From a virus, in IMG/VR virus record IMGVR_UViG_3300024273_001935, positions 1-25,889 of that record: a DNA stretch of 25,889 bases. The stretch is one strand, 5' to 3'. Positions 7,059 to 15,049 of the stretch are shown here, piece by piece (the first letter of the stretch is position 1; every line of letters begins with the position of its first letter). The notes beneath the pieces are model-generated. The model saw only the letters and a list, made by a program, of their open reading frames with translations, had not been told where the DNA came from and made no database searches. The position numbers and the translations under genes are program-made.

Positions 7059-7913
7059 TTATGTTAAGCCCATATCCTTGCGAATTTTAGTGGCAGAGAT
7101 TTGCTGTATCTCATCCGGAAGATCAATTTTGTTTATTTTATAACCCACATCACGACCATAATTAATTTCAATAATGTTTGGTACTATTTGTATTTCATAC
7201 TGACCCTGATATATAGGGTCAAGGTCTCGTCTAATGTAGTCAGTTACTTGTTTAAGAGCAAATGGATTGCTACCGTTCCAGCCTTGACAATCTCGTATCT
7301 GTACAATTACTTGCCCTGTTTTGGCAATAGCAATATCAAATAATGCTCTATGCCCTTGATGCCAGGGCTGATATCTCCCTAGTAGCATGACAGTTTCTTT
7401 TTTCCAATCAAACACAGGACGCCGACGGTTATTTAGAATATGCTCGCCGATGAACTCTGCCCACTTGTCTGCATCTTGTTCAGTTACTCTGAAGTCATAT
7501 ACTTCCGGCGGAATGAATGCTCGGTTTGTGTCATCGAACCTGCCAGCTTCAATGGTATCAACCCAAATGGTCCAGTCTGCTTTGAAGTTATTGCGCATCT
7601 CTACCAGTGGTGCAACAAAGTCGCATATAACAAAGTCTCCGGTGCATTTTACAGCAAACTCAAACATACGCAAACTTTGTCTAATACGGCCTTCTTTGCT
7701 GAAGTCCCAGTCGTTGAATTGTTTACGAATCGCGTCTGCATTGAACCAGTCGACTTTGCTAGTATACGAGATTGGCGGCAAATCTAAGTTCAGCATACGC
7801 TCTAAAGGCATTGTTTGTACTGAAGAATTTTCTTCCAAGTACTTTTTAAGGGCTGTTGCTAATGTAGTTTTACCAGAGCCCGGCAGGCCCATTACTAATA
7901 TGCGTTGTGTCAT
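7059..7913 (-). CDS. Bifunctional P-loop kinase (APS-kinase-like) fused to an HxGH nucleotidyltransferase
   Basis: A 284-aa two-domain protein starting MTQRILVMGLPGSGKTT. Domain 1 (about 1-165) has Walker A GLPGSGKT (9-16), then DWFNADAIRKQFNDWDFS and GRIRQS, and an FDDTNRAF segment, resembling adenylylsulfate kinase. Domain 2 (about 173-284) has GRYQPWHQGH (179-188, HxGH at 185-188) and ISATKIR (272-278), the two ATP-binding motifs of nucleotidylyltransferases such as NMN adenylyltransferase. Order and folds also recall PAPS synthetase, but domain 2 is closer in pattern to NadM/NadR-like enzymes. ATG 7913 is chosen because it overlaps the upstream stop as ATGA. Two sulfotransferase-like genes lie in the same operon. 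Confidence 0.7.
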   Translation of the reverse strand: MTQRILVMGLPGSGKTTLATALKKYLEENSSVQTMPLERMLNLDLPPISYTSKVDWFNADAIRKQFNDWDFSKEGRIRQSLRMFEFAVKCTGDFVICDFVAPLVEMRNNFKADWTIWVDTIEAGRFDDTNRAFIPPEVYDFRVTEQDADKWAEFIGEHILNNRRRPVFDWKKETVMLLGRYQPWHQGHRALFDIAIAKTGQVIVQIRDCQGWNGSNPFALKQVTDYIRRDLDPIYQGQYEIQIVPNIIEINYGRDVGYKINKIDLPDEIQQISATKIRKDMGLT

Positions 7914-8539
7914 GTTGTTTTTTTCGATGCTTGTTTTGCTAAGTCGTCTACCCAATGATGATCAACCTGCGTGATGTATTTACTGTTACTGTCGTTGGCT
8001 AGTATTTCTTTCAATTCTGGGCTATTGTAATCAATCGGGAAATCTAATGTACGGCTAATTTCTTTAAGATATGTTTCTTTGTACAAGTGCAACAATTCAA
8101 AACTTAAAAAGTTTATATCGGCAAATCCTGCAACTCCTGCAACTTTGTCCAAGGCCAGTGGCAAGGACTCAGTATCCCTTACGCGCTGTTGCTGCATCCT
8201 AAGAACAGTTTGGTCACGACCCAACACAGCAATCTGTACCACAATGTTCAACCGGGTTAATTCTGCAATAAACTGTTCAAAGTCGGGGACAGTCACATCG
8301 CCGTTGAGCATATAAGGAACACTAACGCTGGCCACATAGTAGTTGCTCTGACTCCAATCAAACTCGTTTAACAATGCTGGTTGCAACCAGCATTGCGCAA
8401 ATGGTTCTTGATCATGCCCAATCCAGTATGTATCTAATAGATTGCGCCAGCCAAACACTTGTGGATGCAGAGCAAATATTTTGCTCCACATATGATTACC
8501 CGATCCTTGAGGTCCGGTGATAATCAACAACTTCTTCAC
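7910..8539 (-). CDS. Sulfotransferase-like P-loop protein, 209 aa
   Basis: It starts with GTG, reading MKKLLIITGPQGSGNHMWSK; the GPQGSGNH loop (9-16) is a P-loop variant seen in sulfotransferase-like proteins of aquatic phages. A GRDQTVLRMQQQR segment sits where the 3'-phosphate-binding Arg motif would be. No signal peptide or membrane segment is seen, so it is probably cytoplasmic. The GTGA junction with the 2OG oxygenase upstream and the ATGA junction with the kinase/nucleotidyltransferase downstream show tight translational coupling. Substrate unknown. It could instead be a nucleoside or glycan kinase-like NTPase. Confidence 0.5.
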   Translation of the reverse strand: MKKLLIITGPQGSGNHMWSKIFALHPQVFGWRNLLDTYWIGHDQEPFAQCWLQPALLNEFDWSQSNYYVASVSVPYMLNGDVTVPDFEQFIAELTRLNIVVQIAVLGRDQTVLRMQQQRVRDTESLPLALDKVAGVAGFADINFLSFELLHLYKETYLKEISRTLDFPIDYNSPELKEILANDSNSKYITQVDHHWVDDLAKQASKKTT

Positions 8540-9225
8540 AGTGTGTATATTGTAGCAGAATTAGCAGCAGCAAGCAACCTACGAGTCTTGTCAGTTTTGA
8601 GTCCTGTTATCTGCAACACCGGACGCATGCTACGGCTGGCATTGGCAGTGGCATGTGGCACATTCTCCCAATCAAAGATATGCACAGCACCAGCTCGCCA
8701 ATTGCTGTATGTACAAGTGCCATATGAGTAGAATTGCCCTGGCTCCCAATCTGCCAACATAACACTCATACGGATAACACGCTCGGAATCGTCGGGGCAG
8801 CGTTCTTGTAACTTGTCAATATGCAGATTAAACATCTGTCCCGGTTGCTGATAGTGCATACGAATCTTGCCATCTTCGATGCCGAAGTATTCGCTCATCT
8901 TGGTCAGTGTGGGCAATGCACTGATATCAAACACAGCATCTGTCAACTGTAGATCAACTGGTGCGCCTGTGGTACGCAAATCGTTTTCTTCTTGAGTCAG
9001 CATAGGACTAACAGTGTCGTCTGTGTTGCTGTAAAACTTACGAGTTGCCCAGGTGATCGGCTTGCCCTGTGCTAGTTTAACTTCCTCTGTCCAGTCACCT
9101 TCAAAGTGTCCCAGCAATGTAAACCATTCTCCTGGAACGTCTACACGGTGATTGTCAAAGTGATATGTACTGTGGTCAACACACCAATCCCAACTACTGG
9201 TGTAGTCATCCTGAGTCTTATGCAT
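8536..9225 (-). CDS. 2-oxoglutarate/Fe(II)-dependent oxygenase-like protein
   Basis: A 229-aa protein with a double-stranded beta-helix pattern: HIDK at 135-138 (His135 and Asp137 as iron ligands), then VMLADWEPGQFYSYG (155-169), VPHATANAS (189-197, His191 as the third ligand) and RPVLQITG (201-208), where Arg201 or Arg198 may hold 2-oxoglutarate. This H-x-D...H...R layout is that of aspartyl/asparaginyl hydroxylase-like enzymes, common in T4-like aquatic phages. Substrate unknown; protein or small-molecule hydroxylation is possible. Its AAGGAA ribosome site and first 8 nt lie within the end of tctA, so it is translated with the transporter genes. Confidence 0.72.
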   Translation of the reverse strand: MHKTQDDYTSSWDWCVDHSTYHFDNHRVDVPGEWFTLLGHFEGDWTEEVKLAQGKPITWATRKFYSNTDDTVSPMLTQEENDLRTTGAPVDLQLTDAVFDISALPTLTKMSEYFGIEDGKIRMHYQQPGQMFNLHIDKLQERCPDDSERVIRMSVMLADWEPGQFYSYGTCTYSNWRAGAVHIFDWENVPHATANASRSMRPVLQITGLKTDKTRRLLAAANSATIYTL

Positions 9226-10660
9226 AATCTATTCCTTTATTTTTGTTTGTGACGCTACGAACTACGATGTATACTGCAACCAACAGCGTGACTATGAATA
9301 TAGGCCGGGTTAGTAAATCTTCTATGTTGTATAGTTGTGCAGTTTGTTTGATGTAGCTTTCCAAGCGTTCGGCCACTACATATGTGACCAACACTGCGGG
9401 TCTGCTTATGTCGAAGTATTTAAGCAAAGTTCCCAATGCACAACAAATTGCCAAGATTGCAATATCCTGCCAGCCGCCGGTGTATTCAAGATTGGCCCAG
9501 ACCATGATAGCAATTATAATTGTAGCGTATATCCAGTAAGGTATATCCAGTATCTTTATAATGTACTTCATAAAGAACAAACTCAGCAGGCCAACCAATA
9601 TAGTCCCGCCTACAAAGCCCGCACCCAGTGTCCAGATAAATTTGCTATCTTCCAACAGCGCCGGTGTACCCAGTTCAACACCAAAGTACATAAACAGTGC
9701 CATCATGATGGCAGCAAACGGGGCAGCAGGAATACCAAACAACACAGTGGGCAGCATACTGGCTACCTTTTGTGCATTGTTGGCACCTTCGCACCCCAGT
9801 AGTCCTTTGGGATTGCCGTTGCCAAATGTATCTTTAGGATGCTTTGCCACAGTGGCGCCGTATGCTAAAAAGTCACCAATGGCTCCGCCTACTCCCGGCA
9901 GTAAGCCTGTAACAAAACCGATGAAGCCACCGCGCATCATGTCGCGCCAGTTTGTTATACAGTCGCGAAATCCTTGTCTAACCTGTGGCCAGTAGTTGTC
10001 CAACTGCGGAACTCGCGTGTGTCGTTCTTTAAATCCCCAGATAAGTTCTGGTATTCCAAACAGTCCCGAAATTAGCGGGATCATCTGTAGTCCTGCGCCG
10101 AGATATTCCCACCCAAATGTATATCTAAACACCCCAGTGGAAGGCTCTTGTCCAATCATACCAAGCCATGCGCCCAATGCAATTGCTATGATACTTTTAT
10201 AAAAGTTCTTACTGGCAACAAAGCCCACACAGGCCAATGACATTATCATGAAACCAGCAAACTCTGGAATGCCAAACCACAGAACAATTTTACCATACAA
10301 CGGCATCAGTGCAAATGCCAGTGTACCGTACAGCACACCATTGAATGTGCTGTCAAAAATAGCAATGCCCATTGCTCTGCTGGCTTCGCCCTTCTTGGTC
10401 ATTGGGTAGCCGTCAATAACACAGGCCGCTGTGGTGCTGGCACCAGGAATACCAGTTAAGATACTGGTATAACTGTCGGCGCTGGCACACGCAGCAGTGA
10501 TAGCTGTTAAAAATATAATACCTGCATACGGATCACTTAGAAAGTAAGGTGCAATGCCAAACACTGTGATCAGTGCTGTGGTAACTCCTGCAATAGGAAT
10601 AATCCCTATCAGCAGTCCGTACAATGTTCCCAACAGTATCCATCCTGCGTATATCAGCAT
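9218..10660 (-). CDS. tctA: Tripartite tricarboxylate transporter permease TctA
   Basis: A 480-aa, very hydrophobic protein with about 11-12 membrane segments along its whole length, close to the usual ~500 aa. Typical TctA motifs are intact: the N-terminal GTLYGLLIGIIPIAG, TSILTGIPGAS (about 65-75), and in the second half GLLPGVGGAIGDFLAYG, with the second PG-x-GG loop, and GIPAAPFAA. TctA is the large inner-membrane subunit that moves citrate-like or other carboxylates using an ion gradient, with substrate delivered by the periplasmic TctC. It starts 4 nt after the end of tctC and overlaps the oxygenase gene by 8 nt. The small TctB subunit, normally between tctC and tctA, is absent. It appears full length, and nothing suggests decay. 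Confidence 0.93.
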   Translation of the reverse strand: MLIYAGWILLGTLYGLLIGIIPIAGVTTALITVFGIAPYFLSDPYAGIIFLTAITAACASADSYTSILTGIPGASTTAACVIDGYPMTKKGEASRAMGIAIFDSTFNGVLYGTLAFALMPLYGKIVLWFGIPEFAGFMIMSLACVGFVASKNFYKSIIAIALGAWLGMIGQEPSTGVFRYTFGWEYLGAGLQMIPLISGLFGIPELIWGFKERHTRVPQLDNYWPQVRQGFRDCITNWRDMMRGGFIGFVTGLLPGVGGAIGDFLAYGATVAKHPKDTFGNGNPKGLLGCEGANNAQKVASMLPTVLFGIPAAPFAAIMMALFMYFGVELGTPALLEDSKFIWTLGAGFVGGTILVGLLSLFFMKYIIKILDIPYWIYATIIIAIMVWANLEYTGGWQDIAILAICCALGTLLKYFDISRPAVLVTYVVAERLESYIKQTAQLYNIEDLLTRPIFIVTLLVAVYIVVRSVTNKNKGIDYA

Positions 10661-10663
10661 TGT

Positions 10664-11734
10664 TTACTTCTTTAAGAGTTCTGGTTTAAAAACGCTAGGA
10701 AAGCCGTATGCTTCTTGATTCCAGCGCACAGCACCGTTGAGTGCCGGCTCTGTTACCAACTTGAATAGTTCGCCAATCACTGCGTCGCCATCGGCACCAA
10801 CAATCCATCCGTATTGACCAGCATCGCGTTCAATAGCATCCATTGTTTCTTTATCGGCTAGCATTTTAGTCATTGCAGTACGCAGTGTAGCTGTGTTGGG
10901 GTTGCCTTTGTTTACCCAGAGAGATTTCTGTATTACATCACGCCAGTTGCGTGTCAAGCGATATGCTTCGTACAGTTCGCCCCGTGGTAATTCGCCCCAT
11001 GCTTTTTTGTAAACATCTTCAAATTGTGTACCAGGAAAGTTCACATCAGCAATTTGTTTCTTTTTCGCCAAGTCGTAAACACCATGTGTGAACCATACTT
11101 CGTTTGTTTTGGCAACATCATCACCGGTGTAGAATTTGAACCAAGCTGCTGGGCTTTCACGGGTAGTATTGAACTCTCCTCGCATAAAGCCCAGGCGCTT
11201 TTCGTTGCCCTTGACACCATTGACCCAGATTACACGCTTTTTAAAGCAGGCTAGATAAGCGTCGATACTGCCGTTTTTTTGCGGGCCGCACACCAACATG
11301 GCCATTGCTGCACCGTCGGGTTCATAGCCCGAGCCGCCTGCTACTTTGAATGTGCTTGTTTTTGTATCAGCTTCTCGGCTCTTGCCAACAACAATGTCAA
11401 GATTCATCATGCCAATTGCACTGTACTGACGATAGTCGTAATCGACATTGTCCAGTAAGAATGAAACACCGTTGCCACCGTGAGCAACCATGATCATTTT
11501 GGGATCAGTGCGTAGTTTGTTATGGAACTCGTTGAATCCCGGAATATCTCGTGCACCGGGAATGTGACGAACAACCACTGGTTCATCTGTGAACTTGCTC
11601 AGGCCTCGAGCAATGATTCCGGCCCATACACTGGTACCTTGCCCGGGACCTTGCGGCACAATCAAAGTATAGTCAGCTTGCGCAGCGCTCATGATACCTG
11701 CACTGGCCAGTAATGCGATTAGTAATTTTTTCAT
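10664..11734 (-). CDS. tctC: TctC-like periplasmic carboxylate-binding protein (Bug family)
   Basis: A 356-aa protein with a signal peptide MKKLLIALLASAGIMSAAQA and likely cleavage after AQA (residue 20). The mature protein begins YTLIVPQGPGQGTSVWAG and continues with VVVRHIPGARDIPGFNEF, matching the N-terminal carboxylate-binding part of Bug/TctC proteins. The C-terminal ADKETMDAIERDAGQYGW region also fits. It is somewhat longer than the usual ~320 aa. It captures a carboxylate in the periplasm and passes it to TctA. ATG 11734 is chosen over an in-frame start at 11764 because AGGAAA precedes it and it begins the signal peptide. It is first of the tctC-tctA pair and 13 nt after a P-loop gene. 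Confidence 0.88.
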   Translation of the reverse strand: MKKLLIALLASAGIMSAAQADYTLIVPQGPGQGTSVWAGIIARGLSKFTDEPVVVRHIPGARDIPGFNEFHNKLRTDPKMIMVAHGGNGVSFLLDNVDYDYRQYSAIGMMNLDIVVGKSREADTKTSTFKVAGGSGYEPDGAAMAMLVCGPQKNGSIDAYLACFKKRVIWVNGVKGNEKRLGFMRGEFNTTRESPAAWFKFYTGDDVAKTNEVWFTHGVYDLAKKKQIADVNFPGTQFEDVYKKAWGELPRGELYEAYRLTRNWRDVIQKSLWVNKGNPNTATLRTAMTKMLADKETMDAIERDAGQYGWIVGADGDAVIGELFKLVTEPALNGAVRWNQEAYGFPSVFKPELLKK

Positions 11735-11747
11735 AGTCGATTTCCTT

Positions 11748-12371
11748 TTAAATAATAGTAACACTGATATCTGCAGACTGGTAGTCTTGAAAATATTCAG
11801 CCGGGGGGATTTTGATGCCCAGTGTATTGCACAGCATCTGATTGTTTGCAGGCGCTAAGCCTGCATACTTTCGAGTAGCAGCAAGTATATTGGCATTTTG
11901 CTTTTGTATAATTGTTGCCATTGTTTTTAAGTCTTTGTAGTATTCTGCATAGTCGGGGTAAGTGATATCAAAGTGGCCGCACTTTACCCACCATCCTAAG
12001 CAAGCGTCATCTGGCCTATGCACAAGTACAATAGGACAGTCGGGCCATGTCGCTTTGATATAGTCAATGTTGTCAGCAAACACATGACTTTTAATAATAC
12101 GAACGGCCCCGGGGGCGGAAAACGGACGGTCAAACTCTGCCTCGGCACTCAGTGGGGAAACTTCACTAAGGTGATCGAAAAACCGTCCAAACTCCATCCC
12201 GGGATCAAAGTATGCACCGGTATGCATCAGCTGCATGGTGCCCGGAGCATCGTGATAATAAGTTCTCGCTTCGCTGTAATCACTACGATCGATATCAGGG
12301 CTGTAGTAAATGTTTTTGGTCACGCTGGACCATTTAGAGCCGGGTGTTCCCACTACGAAAATATATTTCAA
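11748..12371 (-). CDS. Sulfotransferase-like P-loop protein, 207 aa
   Basis: It probably starts with TTG at 12371, preceded by AGGAAA; a TTG at 12404 is in frame but lacks a ribosome site. The product begins KYIFVVGTPGSKWSSV, a loop like the phosphosulfate-binding loop of sulfotransferases. VRIIKSHVFADN (from about residue 89) and CPIVLVHRPDDACLGWW are in the order and style of the second core strand and the Arg-containing 3'-phosphate motif. Substrate unknown. It is the first gene of the minus-strand operon that continues into tctC and tctA. The 80-bp divergent gap to the plus-strand methyltransferase is AT-rich and holds a weak late-like ATAAATAAAT, but no confident promoter. Confidence 0.5.
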   Translation of the reverse strand: MKYIFVVGTPGSKWSSVTKNIYYSPDIDRSDYSEARTYYHDAPGTMQLMHTGAYFDPGMEFGRFFDHLSEVSPLSAEAEFDRPFSAPGAVRIIKSHVFADNIDYIKATWPDCPIVLVHRPDDACLGWWVKCGHFDITYPDYAEYYKDLKTMATIIQKQNANILAATRKYAGLAPANNQMLCNTLGIKIPPAEYFQDYQSADISVTII

Positions 12372-12451
12372 TGAGTTTCCTAAGATAATTAAATGTACAA
12401 ACAAATTTTATACTGTATGTATGATTTATTTATCTAATAGGAAAATTTTTA

Positions 12452-13189
12452 ATGAATACCAAGATTTTTAAGCTGATTAAAGAGAATTTAGAACTTGCCT
12501 TTAATTTACCCAAGTACTCTGCAATTTGTGCAGACATCTCTGAGTCCACTGTGGTGGATGCACTGCCTTGGACTCCTGCTCGTTATCGCAAGTTCAAAGA
12601 CGCTGTAGAAGCAAAACTTGCAATGGAGGACTGTTCTTTCACAGGCACACTGAACAGCATTGTTGACAAACTAAGCGAACGCTATATCACTCGTTTCTTT
12701 GGAGAAATCTGGAAACCACGCACAGGTGATTACGATTACACAGGGTGGGCATTGGCAGAGGCAATTCAAAAGCAACACCCTAAGGCTGTGCTGGATGTGG
12801 GCTGCGGGTATCATCCGTTTAAAGGTCGTATCGATAACTTGGTTGGTATTGACCCTTACAACCATGCAGCAGATCTTGAAGTGGATATCCTAGACTATCG
12901 AGTAACTCCGGCCAGCTTTGATCATATCATTGCACTGGGATCTATCAACTTCAACAGCAAGGACGAAATCCAAGCACGATTTGCGCATTGTGTAACTTTG
13001 CTCATGACCGGTGGCAAGTTTTACTTACGGGCCAATCCTGGTATTACACACAAGACCGGACCGTATGTTGATATCTTCTCGTGGACTTTCGAAGTAGCAA
13101 ATGAGTTTGCAGAAACTTATAATCTAAAGTTGCTGGAATTTAAACGAGATGCTAATGACAGGTTGTATTTTGTGTATCAAAAACTTTAA
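12452..13189 (+). CDS. Class I SAM-dependent methyltransferase
   Basis: A 245-aa protein. AVLDVGCGYHPFKG (about residues 114-127) is motif I, followed by NLVGIDPYNHAADLEVDI, giving the acidic motif II residue. FDHIIALGSINF (about 155-166) fits motif IV, and LLMTGGKFYLRANPG (about 183-197) fits the post-IV strand. This is a Rossmann-type methyltransferase of the small-molecule/protein kind, without the SPPY/NPPY motif of DNA base methylases. Acceptor unknown. AGGAAA precedes the ATG. It is one of three plus-strand genes, is followed by a strong intrinsic terminator, and overlaps the convergent SGNH copy B by 38 nt. Confidence 0.85.
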   Translation: MNTKIFKLIKENLELAFNLPKYSAICADISESTVVDALPWTPARYRKFKDAVEAKLAMEDCSFTGTLNSIVDKLSERYITRFFGEIWKPRTGDYDYTGWALAEAIQKQHPKAVLDVGCGYHPFKGRIDNLVGIDPYNHAADLEVDILDYRVTPASFDHIIALGSINFNSKDEIQARFAHCVTLLMTGGKFYLRANPGITHKTGPYVDIFSWTFEVANEFAETYNLKLLEFKRDANDRLYFVYQKL

Positions 13190-13850
13190 TCATTAACTCG
13201 CCAGCAGCAGCATGTGCTGCTTCCAGTGGATGCCCTATGCTAGTTATAGGGTATCCATTTTTTTTGGACCATTGCTGAAAATTCAAACTGTTAAATGTGG
13301 TCAAGTGCGGACGAATATATTCTTGTAAATCAACAATTCCGGGTGTGGTGTGCCACCTCTGGTCCAGCATCAACTCATCCATATAGGTCATTATAAACGG
13401 ACATTTTTTTTGTAATAGCACATCAATTACTGATTTGATATACATCAGTGTTGTTAGCTTATCGCGGATTTCTGAGTGCAAATCTTTGTAGTAAGTTTTT
13501 GCCTGCGGTGTGTTGTCTATTGGCATAAGTGTTGACCACGGCATCGAATCCGACCACTGAGCTGGATTGTTAATGTCGACATAATCGAATCGATCTATGT
13601 AGGTCCAATTTATTACAAATAATGCGTTTTCGTTTGTAGCAAGGTGTGTTAATGCTCGCTCGGCAATTTGCAAATTGCCCGCGCCAGGACGGGCATAGCA
13701 CAAATATGGATAGTTAAGATGCTGTGCAATATGTGCTGGCCATGTTAACTCACTATGTCTCGGCTGTTGTTTTTTACTCGGGTCAAACAAAACTTCGTCG
13801 CTTAACTCACTGCCGTAGATAAAACTACAGCCAAAGCTTTTTAAATTCAT
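13152..13850 (-). CDS. SGNH/GDSL-family hydrolase-like protein (copy B)
   Basis: A 232-aa protein. FGCSFIYGSEL at 6-16 is a block I variant in which Cys replaces Asp before the nucleophile Ser9. ARPGAGNLQIAE (about 53-64) fits block II with Gly and Asn, and SIGHPLEAAH (204-213) is a block V-like end with His207, although the usual Asp three residues earlier is Ser204. It is shorter and more diverged than copies A and C. Function would be an esterase-like step on an unknown substrate. The coding DNA for the block V region also holds the plus-strand terminator of the convergent methyltransferase. A weak TTGACC...GACACT promoter-like pair with 17-bp spacing lies just before the ATG. Confidence 0.65.
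   Translation of the reverse strand: MNLKSFGCSFIYGSELSDEVLFDPSKKQQPRHSELTWPAHIAQHLNYPYLCYARPGAGNLQIAERALTHLATNENALFVINWTYIDRFDYVDINNPAQWSDSMPWSTLMPIDNTPQAKTYYKDLHSEIRDKLTTLMYIKSVIDVLLQKKCPFIMTYMDELMLDQRWHTTPGIVDLQEYIRPHLTTFNSLNFQQWSKKNGYPITSIGHPLEAAHAAAGELMIKVFDTQNTTCH
13227..13265 (+). terminator. Strong intrinsic terminator for the plus-strand methyltransferase
   Basis: TGGATGCCCTAT (13227-13238) pairs with ATAGGGTATCCA (13246-13257), a 12-bp stem with one G-U pair and a 7-nt loop, followed by eight T residues (13258-13265). It lies 38 nt after the methyltransferase stop and wholly inside the coding region of the antisense SGNH copy B. A second small hairpin (AGCAGCA/TGCTGCT) lies just upstream at about 13207-13222. 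Confidence 0.82.
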
Positions 13851-13882
13851 AGGTATAAGTGTCTGCTGTTACGCAGAGTAGG

Positions 13883-14446
13883 TCAACGCAGGCCAGCGGC
13901 CATTTGTAAGGATTTTAATTCAGCATCAGTTTCGTAGATTTTCTTATAAGGTAAACCTGCTGCTGTGCGAACTTCGTTAAGATCTTTTTCGTATTTTTCT
14001 CTATAAGCTTTCGGGCTCAAGGGCACTGTGCTGTCAAAGGTATCTCTGGTAAAAGGAACTGATTTACCTTTGTAGTGCATGGTCCATTCGTCGAGATCAT
14101 ATTCTGTCAGTGTGTTGAGATCATGCAGCAATGTTTCCACATGCTGTCCTGCAGTGCTGCGACGCCGGATTTCAACATATACTAGATACCTATTAGGCTT
14201 TAGTTCGCCAGGACTTTTATCAGCATCCAGTACAAAATCGTAGCCCTTTTCAAACCATGCCATTAGATCTTTAGCAGCTTGATCAGATCGTACAAAGAAT
14301 GACACCACAATGATATCGTCATCGTCGCCCATCTTGGAACTGAATTCGTCAATATGGACTGTGGGCTTCATCAAGCCGTCTAAGTCCTTAAAGCCCATGC
14401 TTTCGGATAGTAGGCTGTTATTGCCGGAGAAGGTTTGCTTGTGCAT
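13883..14446 (-). CDS. Conserved-looking phage protein of unknown function, 187 aa
   Basis: A soluble, acidic protein, possibly a phage structural or assembly accessory. No enzyme motif was recognised. A run of aspartates (MGDDDDIIVVSF, about residues 39-50) precedes a mixed alpha/beta core (AAKDLMAWFEKGYDFVLDADKSPGE and RYLVYVEIRRR); the C-terminal third is charged and helical. I have the impression of similar proteins in T4-like aquatic phages, but cannot confirm this here. It overlaps the upstream gene by 29 nt, so the pair is cotranscribed. ATG 14446 has only a weak ribosome site; internal ATGs (residues 17 and 26) are alternatives. Confidence 0.7.
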   Translation of the reverse strand: MHKQTFSGNNSLLSESMGFKDLDGLMKPTVHIDEFSSKMGDDDDIIVVSFFVRSDQAAKDLMAWFEKGYDFVLDADKSPGELKPNRYLVYVEIRRRSTAGQHVETLLHDLNTLTEYDLDEWTMHYKGKSVPFTRDTFDSTVPLSPKAYREKYEKDLNEVRTAAGLPYKKIYETDAELKSLQMAAGLR

Positions 14447-14990
14447 TTTCGGCTTGCTCGCTATTTTGGTATTCTTCTTGATCTAGATCTTGTTCGTAAG
14501 CATCATCCAGATCTGCTAGGTCGATATCTTGATCTTCTAATTCCACACTGCCTGTGCGGATGTCACTCATCAAAGACTTGGGCATGGTAATTTCAACTAG
14601 CCAGATCTTTTGTTCCATTATCTTGGCTTTGTGTGTGCCTGGGCGATAGTCACTGGGACTTTCGATCTTGACAGGTACTGACATGGTTGTTTTCTTGAAC
14701 TTCACTTCACAATCAAACGGCAGCAGTCTTCGGGCACCGCGTGGATCTGGCATGCGCTGCTCGGGCCACATAAACACACAGGTTACCATGTACTTGCCGA
14801 TGTCCGGTCCCGAAACCAGCTCACCAAGTTCCCAGTTCCGAAACGCATATAGATCCAACTCATCTAGTACTCGTTCAAAGTCCAGCAAGGTCAGTAAACT
14901 GCCTTCGCTCATGTAGATTCCGCGAATGTTATCGGCAATTTGCCAATAATCGGAACCGTCTTTAAAAATGTTTTCGTCGCTTAAATCCAT
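14418..14990 (-). CDS. Conserved-looking phage protein of unknown function, 190 aa
   Basis: An acidic protein beginning MDLSDENIFKDGSDYWQIAD. The middle looks beta-rich (GKYMVTCVFMWPEQRM, KVKFKKTTMSVPVKI-like strands, KIWLVEITMPKS), and the C-terminal tail (about 150-190) is very acidic and probably disordered (DIDLADLDDAYEQDLDQEE). No domain was recognised. It is paired with the 187-aa gene by a 29-nt overlap. Just before the ATG there is no ribosome site but GGCTAAATAACAGT, a late-like element that ends 5 nt from the start codon, so the transcript could be leaderless or the true start could be internal. Confidence 0.7.
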   Translation of the reverse strand: MDLSDENIFKDGSDYWQIADNIRGIYMSEGSLLTLLDFERVLDELDLYAFRNWELGELVSGPDIGKYMVTCVFMWPEQRMPDPRGARRLLPFDCEVKFKKTTMSVPVKIESPSDYRPGTHKAKIMEQKIWLVEITMPKSLMSDIRTGSVELEDQDIDLADLDDAYEQDLDQEEYQNSEQAENAQANLLRQ

Positions 14991-15049
14991 ACTGTTATTT
15001 AGCCAAATCTGGCACTCCAGTGAAAAACTGATTTATTTCGGTAGTCAAG

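Noticed and set aside
7387-7974. 195-codon plus-strand open frame opposite the kinase/nucleotidyltransferase gene
   Set aside because: It is antisense to a gene with clear Walker A and HxGH motifs, lacks a recognisable domain, and its composition follows the other strand.
7976-7982. TAAATAC motif on the minus strand inside the 209-aa gene
   Set aside because: It lies within coding sequence far from a start codon on that strand; treated as chance. The same holds for 9416-9422 inside tctA.
9335-9995. Two long plus-strand open frames opposite tctA
   Set aside because: They are antisense shadows of a well-conserved membrane protein; no ribosome sites and no recognisable motifs.
10661-10663. A tctB gene between tctC and tctA
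   Set aside because: Only 3 nt separate the two genes, and no small four-helix membrane protein resembling TctB is seen nearby; DUF2061 at 6193-6402 is a different family.
13856-13888. TTGACC...GACACT promoter-like pair before SGNH copy B
   Set aside because: The -10 box matches at only three positions; noted under the gene but not listed as a promoter.
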